DNA of 64,000 bases from Adiantum capillus-veneris (lineage: Eukaryota > Streptophyta > Polypodiopsida > Polypodiales > Pteridaceae). The stretch is from contig CM043945.1 of NCBI GenBank assembly GCA_014529385.2, positions 97,442,612-97,506,611 of the forward strand, given 5' to 3'. The first letter of the stretch is position 1; the number at the start of each line of letters is the position of its first letter. A program made the position numbers and the translations under genes. The notes under the pieces were generated by a model that worked only from the letters and a program-made list of their open reading frames with translations, ran no database searches and was not told where the DNA came from. Positions 12,460-25,016 of the stretch are shown piece by piece.

Positions 12460-13892
12460 TGTAACATTTAATGGGCTAATAACTTGTGTGTAGCGGAAAA
12501 TAGCATGAACACAGTGAGCATTTCATTAGAATAGATTCCTAATGAACAAACAAGAGTGTTTGGGTGGAGAGAGCAACAAAAAGTATAACACCTAGTTAGA
12601 CAGGCATGAACAACACTTCAAAAGAGAGAGAAATTAAGCTATTGACAATAGTTATGGACCAAATTTACATGGAGCTGGTCCCCCCTCCAATAGGCTTTGT
12701 ATTATAGGTTTCCCCCATCAAGGGAGACATTTTACAATACAATTCTTTGTGTTACTTCAATGACTAGCTAGTGCAATGTAGATGGAAGCTTCAAGCACTA
12801 AGAAAACACTTATAAAACACAACATCAATTCCCTCATGGTCTCAGACCCAAGACCTCACACACCTTCGAAGATGGTGAGAGCTAGCGTGGTATGAGATTA
12901 GTCTCAGAAGAAAGATGTACATCTCCTTACATAATCACTCATATTAGCATATCATAGCTTAGTAATTAGCATGGTAGAGGAGATGAGCATGTATTGAAGC
13001 TTGGCTCTTGGTTGGATTTGCATCACAAAGCCAAGGGTTGCTGGTGTAGGCCTCCCTTCCCACAAGCTTGGAATAGGTGATGAGCTTTCCATTAGTGCTT
13101 GAGAAGGAGAGAGAGAGTCTTCTTACTTCACACATGAGCTAGTGTGAGTGTGTGTGGAATAATGACTTGAGAAATTCAGCCCCCTCTCTCTCTCTCGGTC
13201 GACCCCTCATGCAATTTACTCATGCTGACACCCCATTGGACCTCTCCAAGCTTAGCCAATGAGAATTAAGTAGCATAAGTGATAGCCTTCTGACATGTGT
13301 TCCCCTTTCCCCTTTTGTGAGAGCTTTAGGTAATTAATTAATGCAACTAGAATCTCATTGGACCCCTTTGTCTTCTAGCGAATTGGAATCAGGAAAGCCA
13401 GTGGGCTGCTGAATGGTCATTGGACCCCTTGGGAGACTGTCCAATAGTCTTCTAGAGAGCTTAATTCTTATTGGTTCTTTTATTAAGTGTTTTTAATTTA
13501 ATTAAACAAGATTTACTCTAGCCTAATTCTCATTGGTCCACCTCCATGGCCATCCAATAGGATTTGAGTGCACCTTGTGGGGATCTGAGCTAGGGAGCTG
13601 ACATGTGTCCCTCATTCCCTTTGTGTAAAGGAAGCTTGTGAGTGTGTGTGTGTGTTTCTCTCTCATCCCCTACTTGCAAGGCCCCCTCCTTTGTAGGAGT
13701 TGTGAAGACTTTTTTGGTACACACACAAAGCATCCAATTTCCCTAGTGTTTGACCTTTGGACACAACCTATGAATTTTGGAACCTTAGCCTTTGGGAAGT
13801 CTAAATGGGATGAACCTTAGGGTCTTTAAAGCCCATTTTTGCATATTGCTCTTTTGTAGATGCCCCCCCCTTTGAATCCCTACTGTGGCCGG

Positions 13893-15270
13893 TGTCGTGC
13901 CGCTCTGCTCCCATGACAAGAAAATGAGCAAAGGGATGCCAATCAGGTGTATTTGAATCCTACATGATTGTTTAGCAATTATAACGGCTTGCTAACAAGC
14001 TAATTTTTAAGCTAAAAGTGTACCAGATGAGGCTCTAAGGGCCAAAAGATGTCTTGGTAATGCTAAACAGTGAGTATGCTTGAAGTGGTCATAGCTGGGA
14101 TTTTAATGATCAAAGTTGAAGTACTCAAAGTGCTCTACATGTCTGTCTTTACGGCTCGTCAATAGGAGCTACATGTAGGAAGTTATGTCAGTTTGAAGAT
14201 TGAATCAGTAAGCAGATCTGTGCCGGATTGGGCAACTGCAGCAGCTGAGGAGACAAAAATGAAATGAATGCGTCGGTCTGAAGTGCTCACTTTTTGGAGC
14301 ACGTTGGTCTTTTCATATCGGTGATTGGATTTACGGTTGTCAAGTTATTGACCGTTTAAGATTCACCGGGGGCCGGTTCCGTACCACTCCGGTCCGCTCG
14401 ATCAATGAATTGCACCCAAGGTTTTGGAATGCGAGAGCAGTTTTAGCTTGATGAGTTTCATGTCCAGGATGCCATTTCATGTAGTGATTGACCGGCAGTG
14501 GTCGTGATTGGCAATACCCGGCTATCAGGAATAAAACTCTGACACTTTTTATCGGATGTGATGGGCAGGCCTTACTTCAATGCAATCACTCATACTTGTA
14601 TCTAGCAGGCTAGTGGTGCTGTTGGAGGCCATTTACGGGCACAAAAAATTCACGGTAATATTACTAGTCAAGGGATGTTGGAAAAAAAGATGTTAAGCTA
14701 GGAGTTGCATTGGTCGGCATTTGTGACAAATGTTATGCCCTTACAATGATTACGACTGCCCAATGGAGAAGCTTGGCAAGCCTTGGCCGATAGGTATGCC
14801 AAATGAGATGGTTTTCAATGGTGCCCTTTAAGGGCCAATGCCCGCCCAATGTGAAGCCATTGGGAGTTTCGGCCGCCCGTTGTAAAGGGGCCACCCTAAC
14901 TTTCATGTAGTGGGAAGCCAATAGGAAAAAAAAGAGGAAGGCCATGGCGAAGCAGCGACGAGCAAGGAGCTGCGCAAGAGAAGGGGAACTCGCGCTCGCC
15001 AGCACGGGGCTCGGATGAGCTCGATGAAGAGACGACTTTTTCTCAGCAAGCCTAGGCGCCCTCATTCAAGCCAAAAACCACCGGATTTGGTGCAGTCGAA
15101 AACCCGCCACCGCCACGTCATAGGAAAGGTACCCATTAGCGACATTGCTGATGGGTAGACGCTTTTTTTAGCAAGAGGGAGGCCCATGCAACCTATAAAG
15201 GAATAAGGGATGGCTCTTGGGGGGCTCTCTCATTATTTTGGGAAACCTTATCCTCTTCTCCTTTCATGAG

Positions 15271-15315
<45 letters not shown>

Positions 15316-16067
15316 AAGCCAAAACCCGGGATTATCTCCTAAACTCTTAATCATAAGCTCTCTTATCGGATTAACATAAGCTCTCATAAGCCAAGCTTAA
15401 CCTCTAATCTCGTTTAAGCCAAGCCAAGAAAAATTTCTTGATCTCACTAAGCTCTCATAAGCCAAGCTTAATCTATAATCTCGCTTAAGCCAAGCTTTCA
15501 TAGGCCTTTAATCGGAAGCCATCATATTCATAAGCTCCTTAATCCAAGCCAAAGCTCTTGATATCATTAAGCCATCATTAGCCTTGTTAACCATAAGTTC
15601 TCCAAGCGAATTTTCCTCCCGATATTATTGAGTAATCTTAATTGTAAGCTCTAAGCCAAGCTTCTCAAACTCATTAGCCGTCAACCTAAGCTCTAAACCA
15701 AATCCTTAATCCCCTTAACCCGGAATTAAGACATAAATCTTAAGCCAAATCAGACGGCCATTGGAAGTCGAAGCTCCTAAGTCATAGCGGGAAGAAGCAG
15801 AAGGAAACGAAGCAGTTCAAGGTAGTTCAGATTTGATTGTCTTGATTAGCACCTGGATTAAAACAGGTTAAACTTTGTAAGGAGCATAAACGCTTCCATC
15901 AAATTTGATTAACTAGGGATACTATTGTTTATTGGGCTTAAGCTAAACTGTATGTTGTGAGCTCTTTTCCCATTAATTGTGTCTGCTGCAACTCTTCTCC
16001 TCGCACCTCTCACAGCCAGGGGCCCTGTGCCTTCCCGGCTCACCTTTCGAATACAAATCCCCCGACA
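13893..16067. mobile_element. Solo-LTR-like insertion in the G3 LTR
   Basis: The G3 LTR text is interrupted at CCGG(T) and resumes with the same few bases (CTGGT). The insert reads TGTCG at one end and CGACA at the other, the usual TG...CA inverted ends of an LTR. It is 2.17 kb with no coding similarity I can see and a TATA-like CCTATAAAGG near 15190, so a solo LTR of another family is the simplest reading. It contains an imperfect repeat of about 72 bp (15374-15420 and 15446-15495). The direct repeat at the target is imperfect, so the exact ends are uncertain by a base or two and orientation is unproven. Confidence 0.6.
15271..15316. repeat. Compound (CT)n(CA)n microsatellite
   Basis: About 20 bp of CT repeats followed directly by about 26 bp of CA repeats, located some 80 bp downstream of the TATA-like site in the solo-LTR-like insert. 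Confidence 0.95.
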
Positions 16068-16179
16068 CTGGTCTGCCAGCTTAACCAATATGCTAGCTTC
16101 CTTGGCACTTCCCCATATTAAATGATCAGTTTAACATGAGAAAATCATTTAGGAGAATTGGATATTAGTTATTATGACA

Positions 16180-17971
16180 CTCTGTCTCTTTGTCTCCCCC
16201 TAGGCAAGGGCAGCTCTGTGGGGGGGGCGTTAACTTGCAACCCAACCCTCCAAACAAGCTCAAATAGCCCATGGGTCTGCTCGGCACCCCTCGTTTGCAA
16301 CCCCCTCAGTGCCAAAAAACATCTTGGATTGTGGATTTCAACGCATCCACTGCACGAGGCCCCTATGTCTCTCTTCAAACTTGAGCCTCCTGGACAACAT
16401 CGAGCAAGACTTTGGCATCTTGTTTTGCATCGAGCAACAAATTCATGGGCTGCTTGTCGATCTGGGCTCTCAACTATTAAAGTAAGCAAGCTTCCCTTGG
16501 TAGTGCTACATTGCTACATAGAAACAAGGAAGCCCTATTATTATTTTGGGAAGGTGGCCCTAGCCGTGTCTTATTTTGTTATGCCAATCTCACTCAAGAG
16601 TTTCCTCAGGGAGAGTGCGAAACTCAAGCAATGCTTGAGTGAGCTCAAGGATGTGAAGGAAATATAGAGCCAATATTTGCTTGCAAAAACACACAAATTT
16701 GAAGACTCCTTCATTGAGACCGTTACGAAAGTCCACAAAGAAGTCCATAAAGCAACACACAACAAAAAGATCGACACCAAGATATAGGTAGTTTTACAAG
16801 AATGCCAATTACAAGAATCCCTTGGCTTCAAGGTCATGTTTGGGAGGACTCCACCCACCATGGCGCACCAACAAGGACACTCAAAGAAGCAATGGCCAAT
16901 CTCAATGACATTCTTCAACCTATCAACATCAAACCTGAAAACGTTTCTTGGATCAACGACACACATAGGCATGTGCAACCGAGCATTGTATCCTCACTTT
17001 CAAGGACAAAGAAGAACAAATGAAACTACTCCACCAATCTCGCCTTCTCAAGGAAGAAAATTTTGGATCGCCAAGAAATTGACCACAAATCAATTGAGGT
17101 CAAAGCAAGCAAAATAAAGAAGATGCACAAAGCTCGCAAACAAGATAAATGGGTAGTCTACCATGGTGGTAAAGCAATCATCCAAGAGTTTCGAACCCCC
17201 AAACCGGCTCCTCAAATGAACCCTTCCTTTTCTTTCACCTTCTGGATGGACCCTCAACTTAATTGATATGTATAAATCACCTTCCACCGAGTAATGTCTA
17301 TTTTGGTCCCGTGGGTCATATCTTACTTCCATGGACTATGATTCTCTCTCTCTCTCTCTCAAATTCCAATGGCCTGCAAAGTATGCATGGAAGCCACTAC
17401 CTTGCCTCCCCAACCGTTTTGCTCGAGTCATCATTAATATATGATGATGGGATGATCATGCATCCTCTCCTGCTCCCTCTAGGATTATTGCTTTTAAGGA
17501 TGGTGGCCAAGAGAAGTGATGGTCGATACCTAGCCCTCCAAATATCCAACCTTCTCAATCGTCACACACAAGACTTGATGCCCACTTGTTTTGATTTTGT
17601 GGTAATTCACGCATAATGTTATGTAAGTTAGTTAAGCTATACATACCAACCAAGGAGTTTTTATGATTAAGCTCGAGTCATTGCTTGGCCTCCTTGAGCC
17701 GTAGAACCATCTCTTTATCAATAATAGCTATGTATCTACAATTGAAACGTTGACAACATGTAAGATGAATCAAGATTGGTTAGATTGGAGGTCTCCATCA
17801 ACTTAAGGTTTTGGGATCTAGATGGCTAATCTACTTTGGGAAATTCTTTAATTAAACAGACATTTGAAGGCATTGAGCCTCTGAACACACATACACACAT
17901 AGTGCTTTTGTGTGGTAGCACTGTTAATGTGCAGAACCGAGAGAAGCAAATGCAACAACAATTGAAGCCGA
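16180..17971. other. Unassigned DNA
   Basis: Right flank of the G3 LTR. Short open stretches exist on both strands (for example 16158-16667 plus) but show no domain I recognise, and one of them begins inside the LTR. No repeat structure was noticed apart from a short CT run at 17343-17360. It may be decayed transposon or intergenic DNA. Confidence 0.5.
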
Positions 17972-18025
17972 GCACGCGTGTGTATGCACGCGCACGTGCG
18001 CGCGCGCACACACACACACACACAT
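17972..18025. repeat. 54-nt alternating purine-pyrimidine tract
   Basis: Every step alternates purine and pyrimidine: a GT/CA-rich start, a CG-rich centre (GTGCGCGCGCGCAC) and a CA tail. Such tracts, especially with CG runs, can adopt left-handed Z-DNA under supercoiling. That conformation is an inference; the sequence pattern is directly visible. Confidence 0.9.
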
Positions 18026-19594
18026 TGTTTGATTCTGGCCGACCACACACACCCACACTTCCACTCGGTTTTATCGTCAGACAAAGCTTGCAACATCCAA
18101 CAAAGGCAGTAAAAGAGCTTGTTTTTTTTTTAAAATTGATCTTACACACTTAGTGTGTGCAGGGGATTATTCCCACACACTCAAGAGAGAGAAATTTTTG
18201 AAGTGCAACCGACGCAGTGATTGAGCACCATGCAAGGGGCAGCTCATACACACACACGACGCCTTGACCAAACGTCGACACACAGCAGACGCTCAACATT
18301 GATGGTTCTTTCCTGGTTGGAGACATTCTCTTGGATGAATCTCTCGACGACCTCGACACTTTTGACCCGACATTCCCACGGACTACACCGACTTCGATGA
18401 GCTAGTTCACGATGGCTAGCACGTGTGTCGAAGATAAATGCACGACAGCAGCACCAAATTTGAATCTGGTTTCTTCCACGTCATCTCCTGAGCACTCATA
18501 GCTCAGAGAGCGCTCTCGCCATTGGAGTTTAGGCATTCTCTTATAGCTTAGCATTGGTTTTGACACCGACTTCGGCGACTACGGCATCGGCGAGCGCTTT
18601 CATCCGATGGCAAAATGCGGCATCAACTTCATTTTTTTTGCATCGACTTTGTTGGTGATCTTTCTCTTGGTGTGCATGGGTGAGGTACTTCTGTCATAGA
18701 GGAGTGACGATCGACACCCACATTGAGTACATTTCCCTCCAGTGAGAGAAATCGGCACTGACATTCCTAGTCTACATTGACACATAGGTTTACATCGAGT
18801 CCACATGGACCATTTCTTTTTTCTTTCAACTCTGACATAGAGAGCACTTATAGCCTCTTTTTTTGAGGTATCTTGAGAGACGCTTTTCCCAAGTACACTG
18901 CTCGGAGGCGGAGTTGTTGACATTGACATTATAGGTGGTGTACGTATTGGAGACCCAGTCGACGGACATTTTTTGGCTGAGGTGTAGACTTGGGCTACGT
19001 CCATACATGTGGTGTCTTCACATGTGGTTATAGTTTTATGTTGTTGGCTTTTTTGCGAGCTTGATCCCAATAGGGATTTTTTCACTTGTAGATTCTATGT
19101 ACGCATGTTGTGGATACTACCTATGCACATCTTTTGTGGAGCCATATTTGGATAGTCTTGGCAGTTTTCCCAGCCCTTTCTGAGACTCGGTTCCAAAAGA
19201 GCCCTTTCTGAGACTATGGCTAGTGTCTTTGAGTTTGTGCAGCCTATTGAAGGGACCAGCGTGAGGTTTTCTTTGAGCTGGGGTATTTTTGATTGTTGCG
19301 ATACCTTTGGTGATACAAGTAGTTAGAGTTCCCTGTTATTGTACCCTCACCATAGGATATGTATCCGGTCGGATTTTATGCTTGATGTCCACATTCTATG
19401 CGTTTTTGAGTTGAGTTTTGATTCCTCATACAGAGGAGACTCTACCGGATTTTTTTCGCAAGTCGCGACTTTCATTGTTGGCACTTTTGAGTCTATTTCG
19501 GTTGAGATTTTGCTCCCGATATAAAGGGTACTCTGCCTAAATTTTTGCAGCTTCTCACCATAGTTTGGCACCTCTCAAACCCTCTTGTCTAGTG
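18026..19594. other. Unassigned DNA upstream of the copia remnant
   Basis: No clear gene. It contains a short direct repeat of AGCCCTTTCTGAGACT near 19170-19220. It may include the leader of the copia remnant that follows, but I could not find a primer site or a matching 5' LTR. Confidence 0.45.
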
Positions 19595-20400
19595 ATGGCT
19601 TCTTCTTCAAAAAAGGAGGAGTATTTCATTCACAAGTTTGATGGCAGCAACTTCACCATGTGGAAAGAGCACATAAAGGATGTTTGGACTAACAGAGGTC
19701 TATCAAAAATGTTTAAAGAGCGTGCAAAGGGTGATGGCTATACATAGGCTCAATGGAAGCTTTTGGATGCGAAAGCCATGGCTATGATGCGTCTACATCT
19801 AGCCGAGTCAGTGTTCTTCACTATCACAGGAAAGACGACAGCCAAGGATCTATGAGATAGCTTATGTTCAGTATGGGAGAGAAAAAGTGCATTCAACAAA
19901 GTTTTTCTCATGAAAAAGCTTATGAAGCTCAACATGAAAGAAGGTAGCGCAATTTTTGGACACTTAAATGAGTTCAAATCCTTGTTCAGTCAGTTGACAT
20001 CTCAAGGCCTTAGTGAGTTTGATGATGAACTCAAGTCTATATTCCTATTATGCTCTCTTCCCTGTTCATTGGACATATTTTGCACATCCATTAGCAATTC
20101 AACTCCGAATGGAAAGTTAGCTTTCAATGATGTCACGACTGCGTTGCTCAGTGAAGAGATTCGATGTAAATCTCTTGAAGGTGCTAGTCATGGAGATGCA
20201 TATATGGCTGGTAGTTCCGAAGCAAAGAGGCCGTGAAAAAAACAAGAACAAAAGAAAAAGTAGAGAGCAAAATCCTTGTAGTCCAAGCAAAAACAGGAAC
20301 TCTAGTAGAGAGCATAGTGCCAAAATGTTGAGTGTTACCATTTCCACAAGAAGGGCCATTACAAAAAGGATTGTTGCAGTTTCCTAAGAGAGTATAAAAA
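19595..20400 (+). pseudogene. Ty1/copia gag remnant
   Basis: Starts at ATG 19595 and reads as a copia gag (UBN2/retrotran_gag type): an N-terminal FDGSNFTMWKEHIKDVW motif, then the LMKLNMKEGSAIFGHLNEFKSL region. In-frame stops occur at 19745-19747 and about 19854, both plausibly Trp or Gln codons originally, and the frame breaks after 20236. Further on, a zinc knuckle reads CYHFHKKGHYKKDC, where the second cysteine is replaced by phenylalanine. The gene is dead. It runs directly into the C-terminal half of RT, so protease, integrase and the N-terminal RT are missing. Confidence 0.88.
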
Positions 20401-20444
20401 TATGAAAAAAGATAATTCTGGCAAAGAAAAAAGTACGGTAAAGA

Positions 20445-21400
20445 TTGATCTTGATCTTGTATGTAGATGATATGCTTATTGCAGGGAAACCAATTGATGA
20501 GATCAATGAGTTGAAAAAGATTCTAAGCACTCAATTTTTCATGAAAGACTTGGGAAATGCCAATCACTTTCTTGGTATGCGCATCAAAAGAGATAGGGAA
20601 CGTGGAATGTTTGAATTGTCTCAAGAAAAGTACATCCACAAGGTCTTGCAACATTTTAGTATGAAGGGGGGTAAGTCATCGAGTACCCCAATGCAAGCAT
20701 ACTTAAAACTTAGTGAGGAAGATTCTCCCAAAACAGACGCTGAGAAAGAGAAAATGACAAAAGTTCCACATTCTCCAGTAGTTGGCAGTTTGATGTACGC
20801 TATGGTAGCCACAAGACTAGACATTGCACATGCGGTGGGAGTGGTTAGTAGATACATGTCAAACCCTAGCCAGAAGCATTGGGAAGCAATGAAGAAAATC
20901 CTCAGATACCTGAAGGGTACAACTAGCAAGTGTTTACGCTTCAAGAACAATGATGCATCTATTATGGGTTACATGGATTCGGATTATGCGGGTTGTGTGG
21001 ATAGTAGAAGATCCACATTTGGCTATGTGTTCATGTTTTTTGGAGTGGCTATCTCTTAGATATCGTGTCTCCAAGACTGCACATCGTCATCTACCACACT
21101 GAGGCAAAGTATGTTGCTACATCTGAAGCCAGCAAGGAAACCGTATGGTTAGATCGTCTAGTGGGAGATTTGGGCATTCATGAGGTTCCAATACTGCATT
21201 ATGATAGTCAAAGTGCCTTTTATTTGGCAAATAATTTGGTGTTTCACTCAAAGCTGAAAGACATAGAGGTCAAATACCATGTCATACGAGATGTATTGGC
21301 TGGCAAGCACATTGAGCTTGTTAAGGTTCACATTGACGACAACCTTGTAGATGCTCTCACAAAGAGCCTAGTCTTAGAGTGGTTTACACACTGCATATAG
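20445..21400 (+). pseudogene. Ty1/copia RT C-terminus and RNase H remnant
   Basis: Begins with the RT catalytic motif LILYVDDMLIAG, continues through KDLGNANHFLGMRI and the connection region (MSNPSQKHWEAMKKILRYLK), then MGYMDSDYAGCVDSRRSTFG of RNase H. A stop at 21057-21059 and a frame change separate it from the RNase H end (TEAKYVATSEASKE, then VKYHVIRDVLAGKHIELVKV). The junction with gag near 20440 shows a short direct repeat TTGATCTTGATCTTG, consistent with deletion through microhomology. It belongs with the gag at 19595 as one internally deleted element. Confidence 0.92.
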
Positions 21401-21712
21401 ATTATGGGTGTAGGATGAATCCTAGGCAATGCTTCATCGACTTTGTATAGACTAACTATACTGACGCCACTATTATCCACCCTGACCTACAAGTGGGAGG
21501 TTTTTGGGATGTAGGCCAGGTGGCCATGGGAACCACCCCTATCTTCATTTTATCTATAATGAAATATAAGGAGAGAAAGTGAGAGTTGACTTGCACTCTC
21601 ACTGTCTACTCCACTAACCCAAGCAGGCTGATTGTGCTTCTCCTTCCTCCCCAATTCCTCCTCACGCACTCTCCCTTGCTAGTGCACCTATGCACCTACA
21701 CACACACACATC

Positions 21713-21715
<3 letters not shown>
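21401..21715 (+). other. 3' end of copia remnant with polypurine-like tract
   Basis: After the RNase H stop comes a purine-rich AAGTGGGAGG near 21489-21500, typical of copia elements just before the 3' LTR. The following sequence is presumably the start of that LTR, but no 5' partner is visible in the window, so its length is unknown. Confidence 0.5.

Positions 21716-21797
<82 letters not shown>
21716..21797. repeat. (CA)n microsatellite
   Basis: About 40 uninterrupted CA repeats. They separate the copia remnant from the gypsy pol remnant that starts immediately after. Confidence 0.97.
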
Positions 21798-21799
<2 letters not shown>

Positions 21800-21825
21800 A
21801 TACACACTCTATAGTTACTAGATAA

Positions 21826-23749
21826 GTGTGAAGTTGATAATGCAATAGAGCTTATTCTAGGAGCTCAACCAGTTGCTCCTAGACCATACAAGATGTCGGT
21901 GTCTGAGTCTATGAAACTCAAAGAGCAACTTACACAACGTCTTGAGAACAAGGCTTCATTCAACCCAGTGTTTCTCCATGGAGTACTCCCGCTCTTTTTA
22001 ATCAAAATAAGGATGGTACTCTACGTCTTTGTATTTATTGTCGTGGATCGAATTAGGTAACAATCAAGAATAAGTATGTGATACCAAGGATTGATGAGTT
22101 ACTTGATAGACTACATGGAGCTTTTATATTCACAAAAATTAATATTAAGTCGTGATATTGTCAAATCCGCATCAAGGAGGAGGATATACCAAAGACTAGA
22201 TCCAATACTCACTTTGGACATTAAGAATTTATAGTAATGCCTTTTGGACTTAAAAATGCTCCTGCAACTTTCAATCACCTTATGACGGATGTGTTTAGAA
22301 AATACCTTGATGATTTTGTTCATGTCTTCTTTGATGATAATTTGATTTATTCATAAAGAGGAACATGGAAAACATGTGCAGTGAGTACTTAAACTTCTAT
22401 GCCAAAATCAACTTTATGCTAAGCATAGCAACAAATGCACCTTCTTCATTGACAAAGTGAACTACTTGGGATTTATTATATTCAAGGATGGTTTTTCTAC
22501 TGATGCAAGTAAGATTGAAGATGTTGTAGCTTGGCCTACATCCAAATCAGTGAAAGAAGTACGTGGATTTCTTGGCTTAACAGGATGGTATTGTTCTTTT
22601 ATTGAAGGCTATGCTAAGATTGCATCTCCATTGACTAATACCCTTAAGAAAGCTAAAGTGTTTACTTAGAATTAACATGCTCAAGCTAGCTTTGAAAAAA
22701 TTAAAGAATCTTTGGTGAATGTTCCAATCCTATGACTCCCTAACTTCTCAAAGATATTCATTATACTCATTGATGAAAGTGGACAAGATATTGGTGGTGT
22801 TCTATCTCAAGAAGGAAGGCTGGTAGCTTATGAATCTGATAAGTTACATACTCATGAGTTGAACTACCCTATGCATGATTTGAAATTATTGGCTGTAGCC
22901 CATGCTCTTAAAGTATGGCGACATTATCTTCTTGGAAGGAGAGTTGAATTACATACAAATCATAAGAGTCTCAAGTGGATTTACACTCAATTCCATCTTA
23001 ACATGGGACATCGGAGATGGATGGAGTTATTATCAGAATATGATTTTGGAATTCAGTATAAACCTGGAAAGGAAAATTTAGTGGCCGATACTTCAAGTAG
23101 GAAGAGTATTGTAGCAGCTATTACAACCTTTACTACCTCTTTAATTGACCTCATTCATGAAGGTATGCCTCAAGATCCATATTACACAAAGGTTTTGCAT
23201 TTAATGAACTTGAATAATCACACACAAAAGCAAGAAAGGAAAATCAAAGGCTTCTATGTTGAAGGCAACGATCTCTATTTCAGCAATCATCTTTGTATCC
23301 CAAATCATGTTGTAATCAAAATTAAAATTCTATAGGAAGGTCATATTATACCTATTGTAGGACTACGAGGATACATAAAGCTTATGCTACTACAAGAAAG
23401 AGTTTCTTTAGCCAAAATTAAAGAGTGATGTGTGGAACTATGTTACAAGATGTTTGACATGTCAACGTATAAAAACTGAATGAGTACAATATCCTGGTAA
23501 GCTTCAACCCTATTGATGCACCACATATGAAATGAAAATGCATATCCATGGATTTCATTATAGGACTATCTACATCTCTGGGATATGATTCTATTTTTGT
23601 GGTTACTCATATGCTTACAAAAATGACCCATATGTTCCTTGTCAAGATAGCATTTATGGCTAAGGATATAGCTCAAGTTTTCATGAAAGGTGTCTTTATG
23701 TATCATGGCTTACCTTGCTATATAATTTTGGGTTGTGATATGAAGTCAC
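21826..23749 (+). pseudogene. Decayed Ty3/gypsy pol of a different lineage
   Basis: Plus-strand pol remnant starting at the protease-RT linker (ELILGAQPVAPRPYKMS). RT is read through several stops and frame changes (21900-22450), followed by a clear RT end (VNYLGFIIF, then VRGFLGLTGWY), RNase H (YPMHDLKLLAVAHALKVWRH, then LHTNHKSLKWI) and integrase up to about HGLPCYIILGCDMKS at 23749. There it is cut by a family-G LTR end. Its protein text differs clearly from family G. Gag, protease and the integrase C-terminus are absent. It is strongly decayed and therefore probably one of the older insertions here. Confidence 0.87.
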
Positions 23750-23815
23750 TGTAACGAAATTGGACTAATAACATTGAGAGTAACGAAATTAAGATGATTG
23801 TAGTGAGCATTTATC

Positions 23816-25016
23816 TTTTTCCTCAATCGAACCTTGGGAAACTTGAGTAGAACCCAATCATTTTTATTGAAAGTTAAGACCCTTCTGTGCTTGTTAGCAG
23901 TAGATTTTTGCCTTTGTTGAGAGATGGATATAGTCTCCTTAATGTTTTGGAAAGATTCTTGTAGGTCTCGACTATACTCATTGGCAGCGAAGATCTTCCC
24001 ATGTACTTTAAGTAGCAAGGGACTTTTAGGTCTTCCCTCAATGATCTCGAAAGGTGCCTTTCCTGTAGTAGTATGGACAATGTTATTGTACGCATACACT
24101 ACAAGGGGTAGGTACTTCTCCCATTGTGAGCGTTGATCTACTTCCGTAACATAGGTCTTGAGTAGATCTAGAATTGTAATGTTATCTATTTCACTTTGGC
24201 CATCTGTTTGTGGGTGATAGGCCGAAGAGAAATTTAGCCTAGTACCTAGATTCTCAAAGAGACCCTTCCAAAAATTATTGGTCATTCAAGGATCTCTATC
24301 TGACACTATGGATGTTGGTAAGCCATGGTGTTTGAAAATCTGTGATATGAAGAGGGTGGCCATTTGATGTACCTTAATAGTCCTTTTTGACAGGTATGAA
24401 ATGTGCTTGTTTACTAAATCTATTGACTATTGTCCATATTCCCATATTCCCATGGATAAACTTGGGTAATCCAAAGATAACATCCATGGATATACTCTCC
24501 CATGGTGATATAGTAATTGGCAATGGACCGAGTAATCTAGGTTGCTTCCCTCTATCATACTTGGTCTTTTGGAATACCACACATTTTGAAACATACTCTT
24601 GTACGTCTACTTTCATGGTAGGCCAATAGAAATACGTCTCTACTCCTCAAAGAGTAGTTTGAATCCCTTGATGCCCCGCATAGGGAGGAGCATGAGATTC
24701 ATACGTTACTTTCTCATGAAGGAAGTTAGTAACACATAGCCTATTTCCATGGAGAAAATAACCATCCTGCAAGGTGAACGGTTCTTCTTTCTTCCCTAAG
24801 GCAATGTCTGACATTATATCCTTGAAATCAAGGTCAATAGCATACTCATCTATCATTGAAGATAGATCATTGTGAGTTGCCATACACACTGCATATACTT
24901 TTGGTCGTCGTGTTAGTGCATTGACCACTTGATTGTGCTTGCCAACAATATAAAAATTGAATTGCAAAAGAAAACTTGCCCACCTTATTTGTTTGCCGAA
25001 AAGCTTGGTTTCCATC
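23816..25016 (-). pseudogene. G0 integrase and RNase H fragment
   Basis: Minus-strand fragment: downward from 25016 the RNase H end (KQIRWASFLLQFNF, then a degraded HNQVVNALTRRP), the HHCC region (YESHAPPYAGHQGIQ, then CVVFQKTKYDRGKQ, where the second zinc cysteine pair is altered to CVVF), and the DDE core (SMDVIFGLPKF, TDGQSEIDNI), ending in the C-terminal domain near 23820. Frame changes occur near 24290 and 24630. It is joined at 25006-25020 to gag sequence in the opposite direction, with the shared TCATGAAA marking the junction. Confidence 0.88.

Larger units (their letters stand above)
12460..16179 (-). repeat. G3 5' LTR, second subfamily, split by an insert
   Basis: LTR of the same subfamily as the intact element: left end TGTAACA, right end TATTATGACA. 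It is contiguous from 12460 to 13892 and resumes at 16068, with the intervening 2.2 kb being an insertion. It includes three convergent ATTGG/CCAAT pairs at 13235/13256, 13419/13441 and 13532/13554. Confidence 0.88.

Noticed and set aside
16158-16667. Plus-strand open frame of 169 codons
   Set aside because: It begins inside the G3 LTR end, has low-complexity Cys/Leu/Ser text with no recognisable domain, and an overlapping frame is open on the other strand.
17826-18153. Open frames on both strands over the alternating tract
   Set aside because: They consist largely of CV/TH repeats encoded by the CA/CG repeat.
21586-21825. TH-repeat open frame
   Set aside because: Product of the CA microsatellite.
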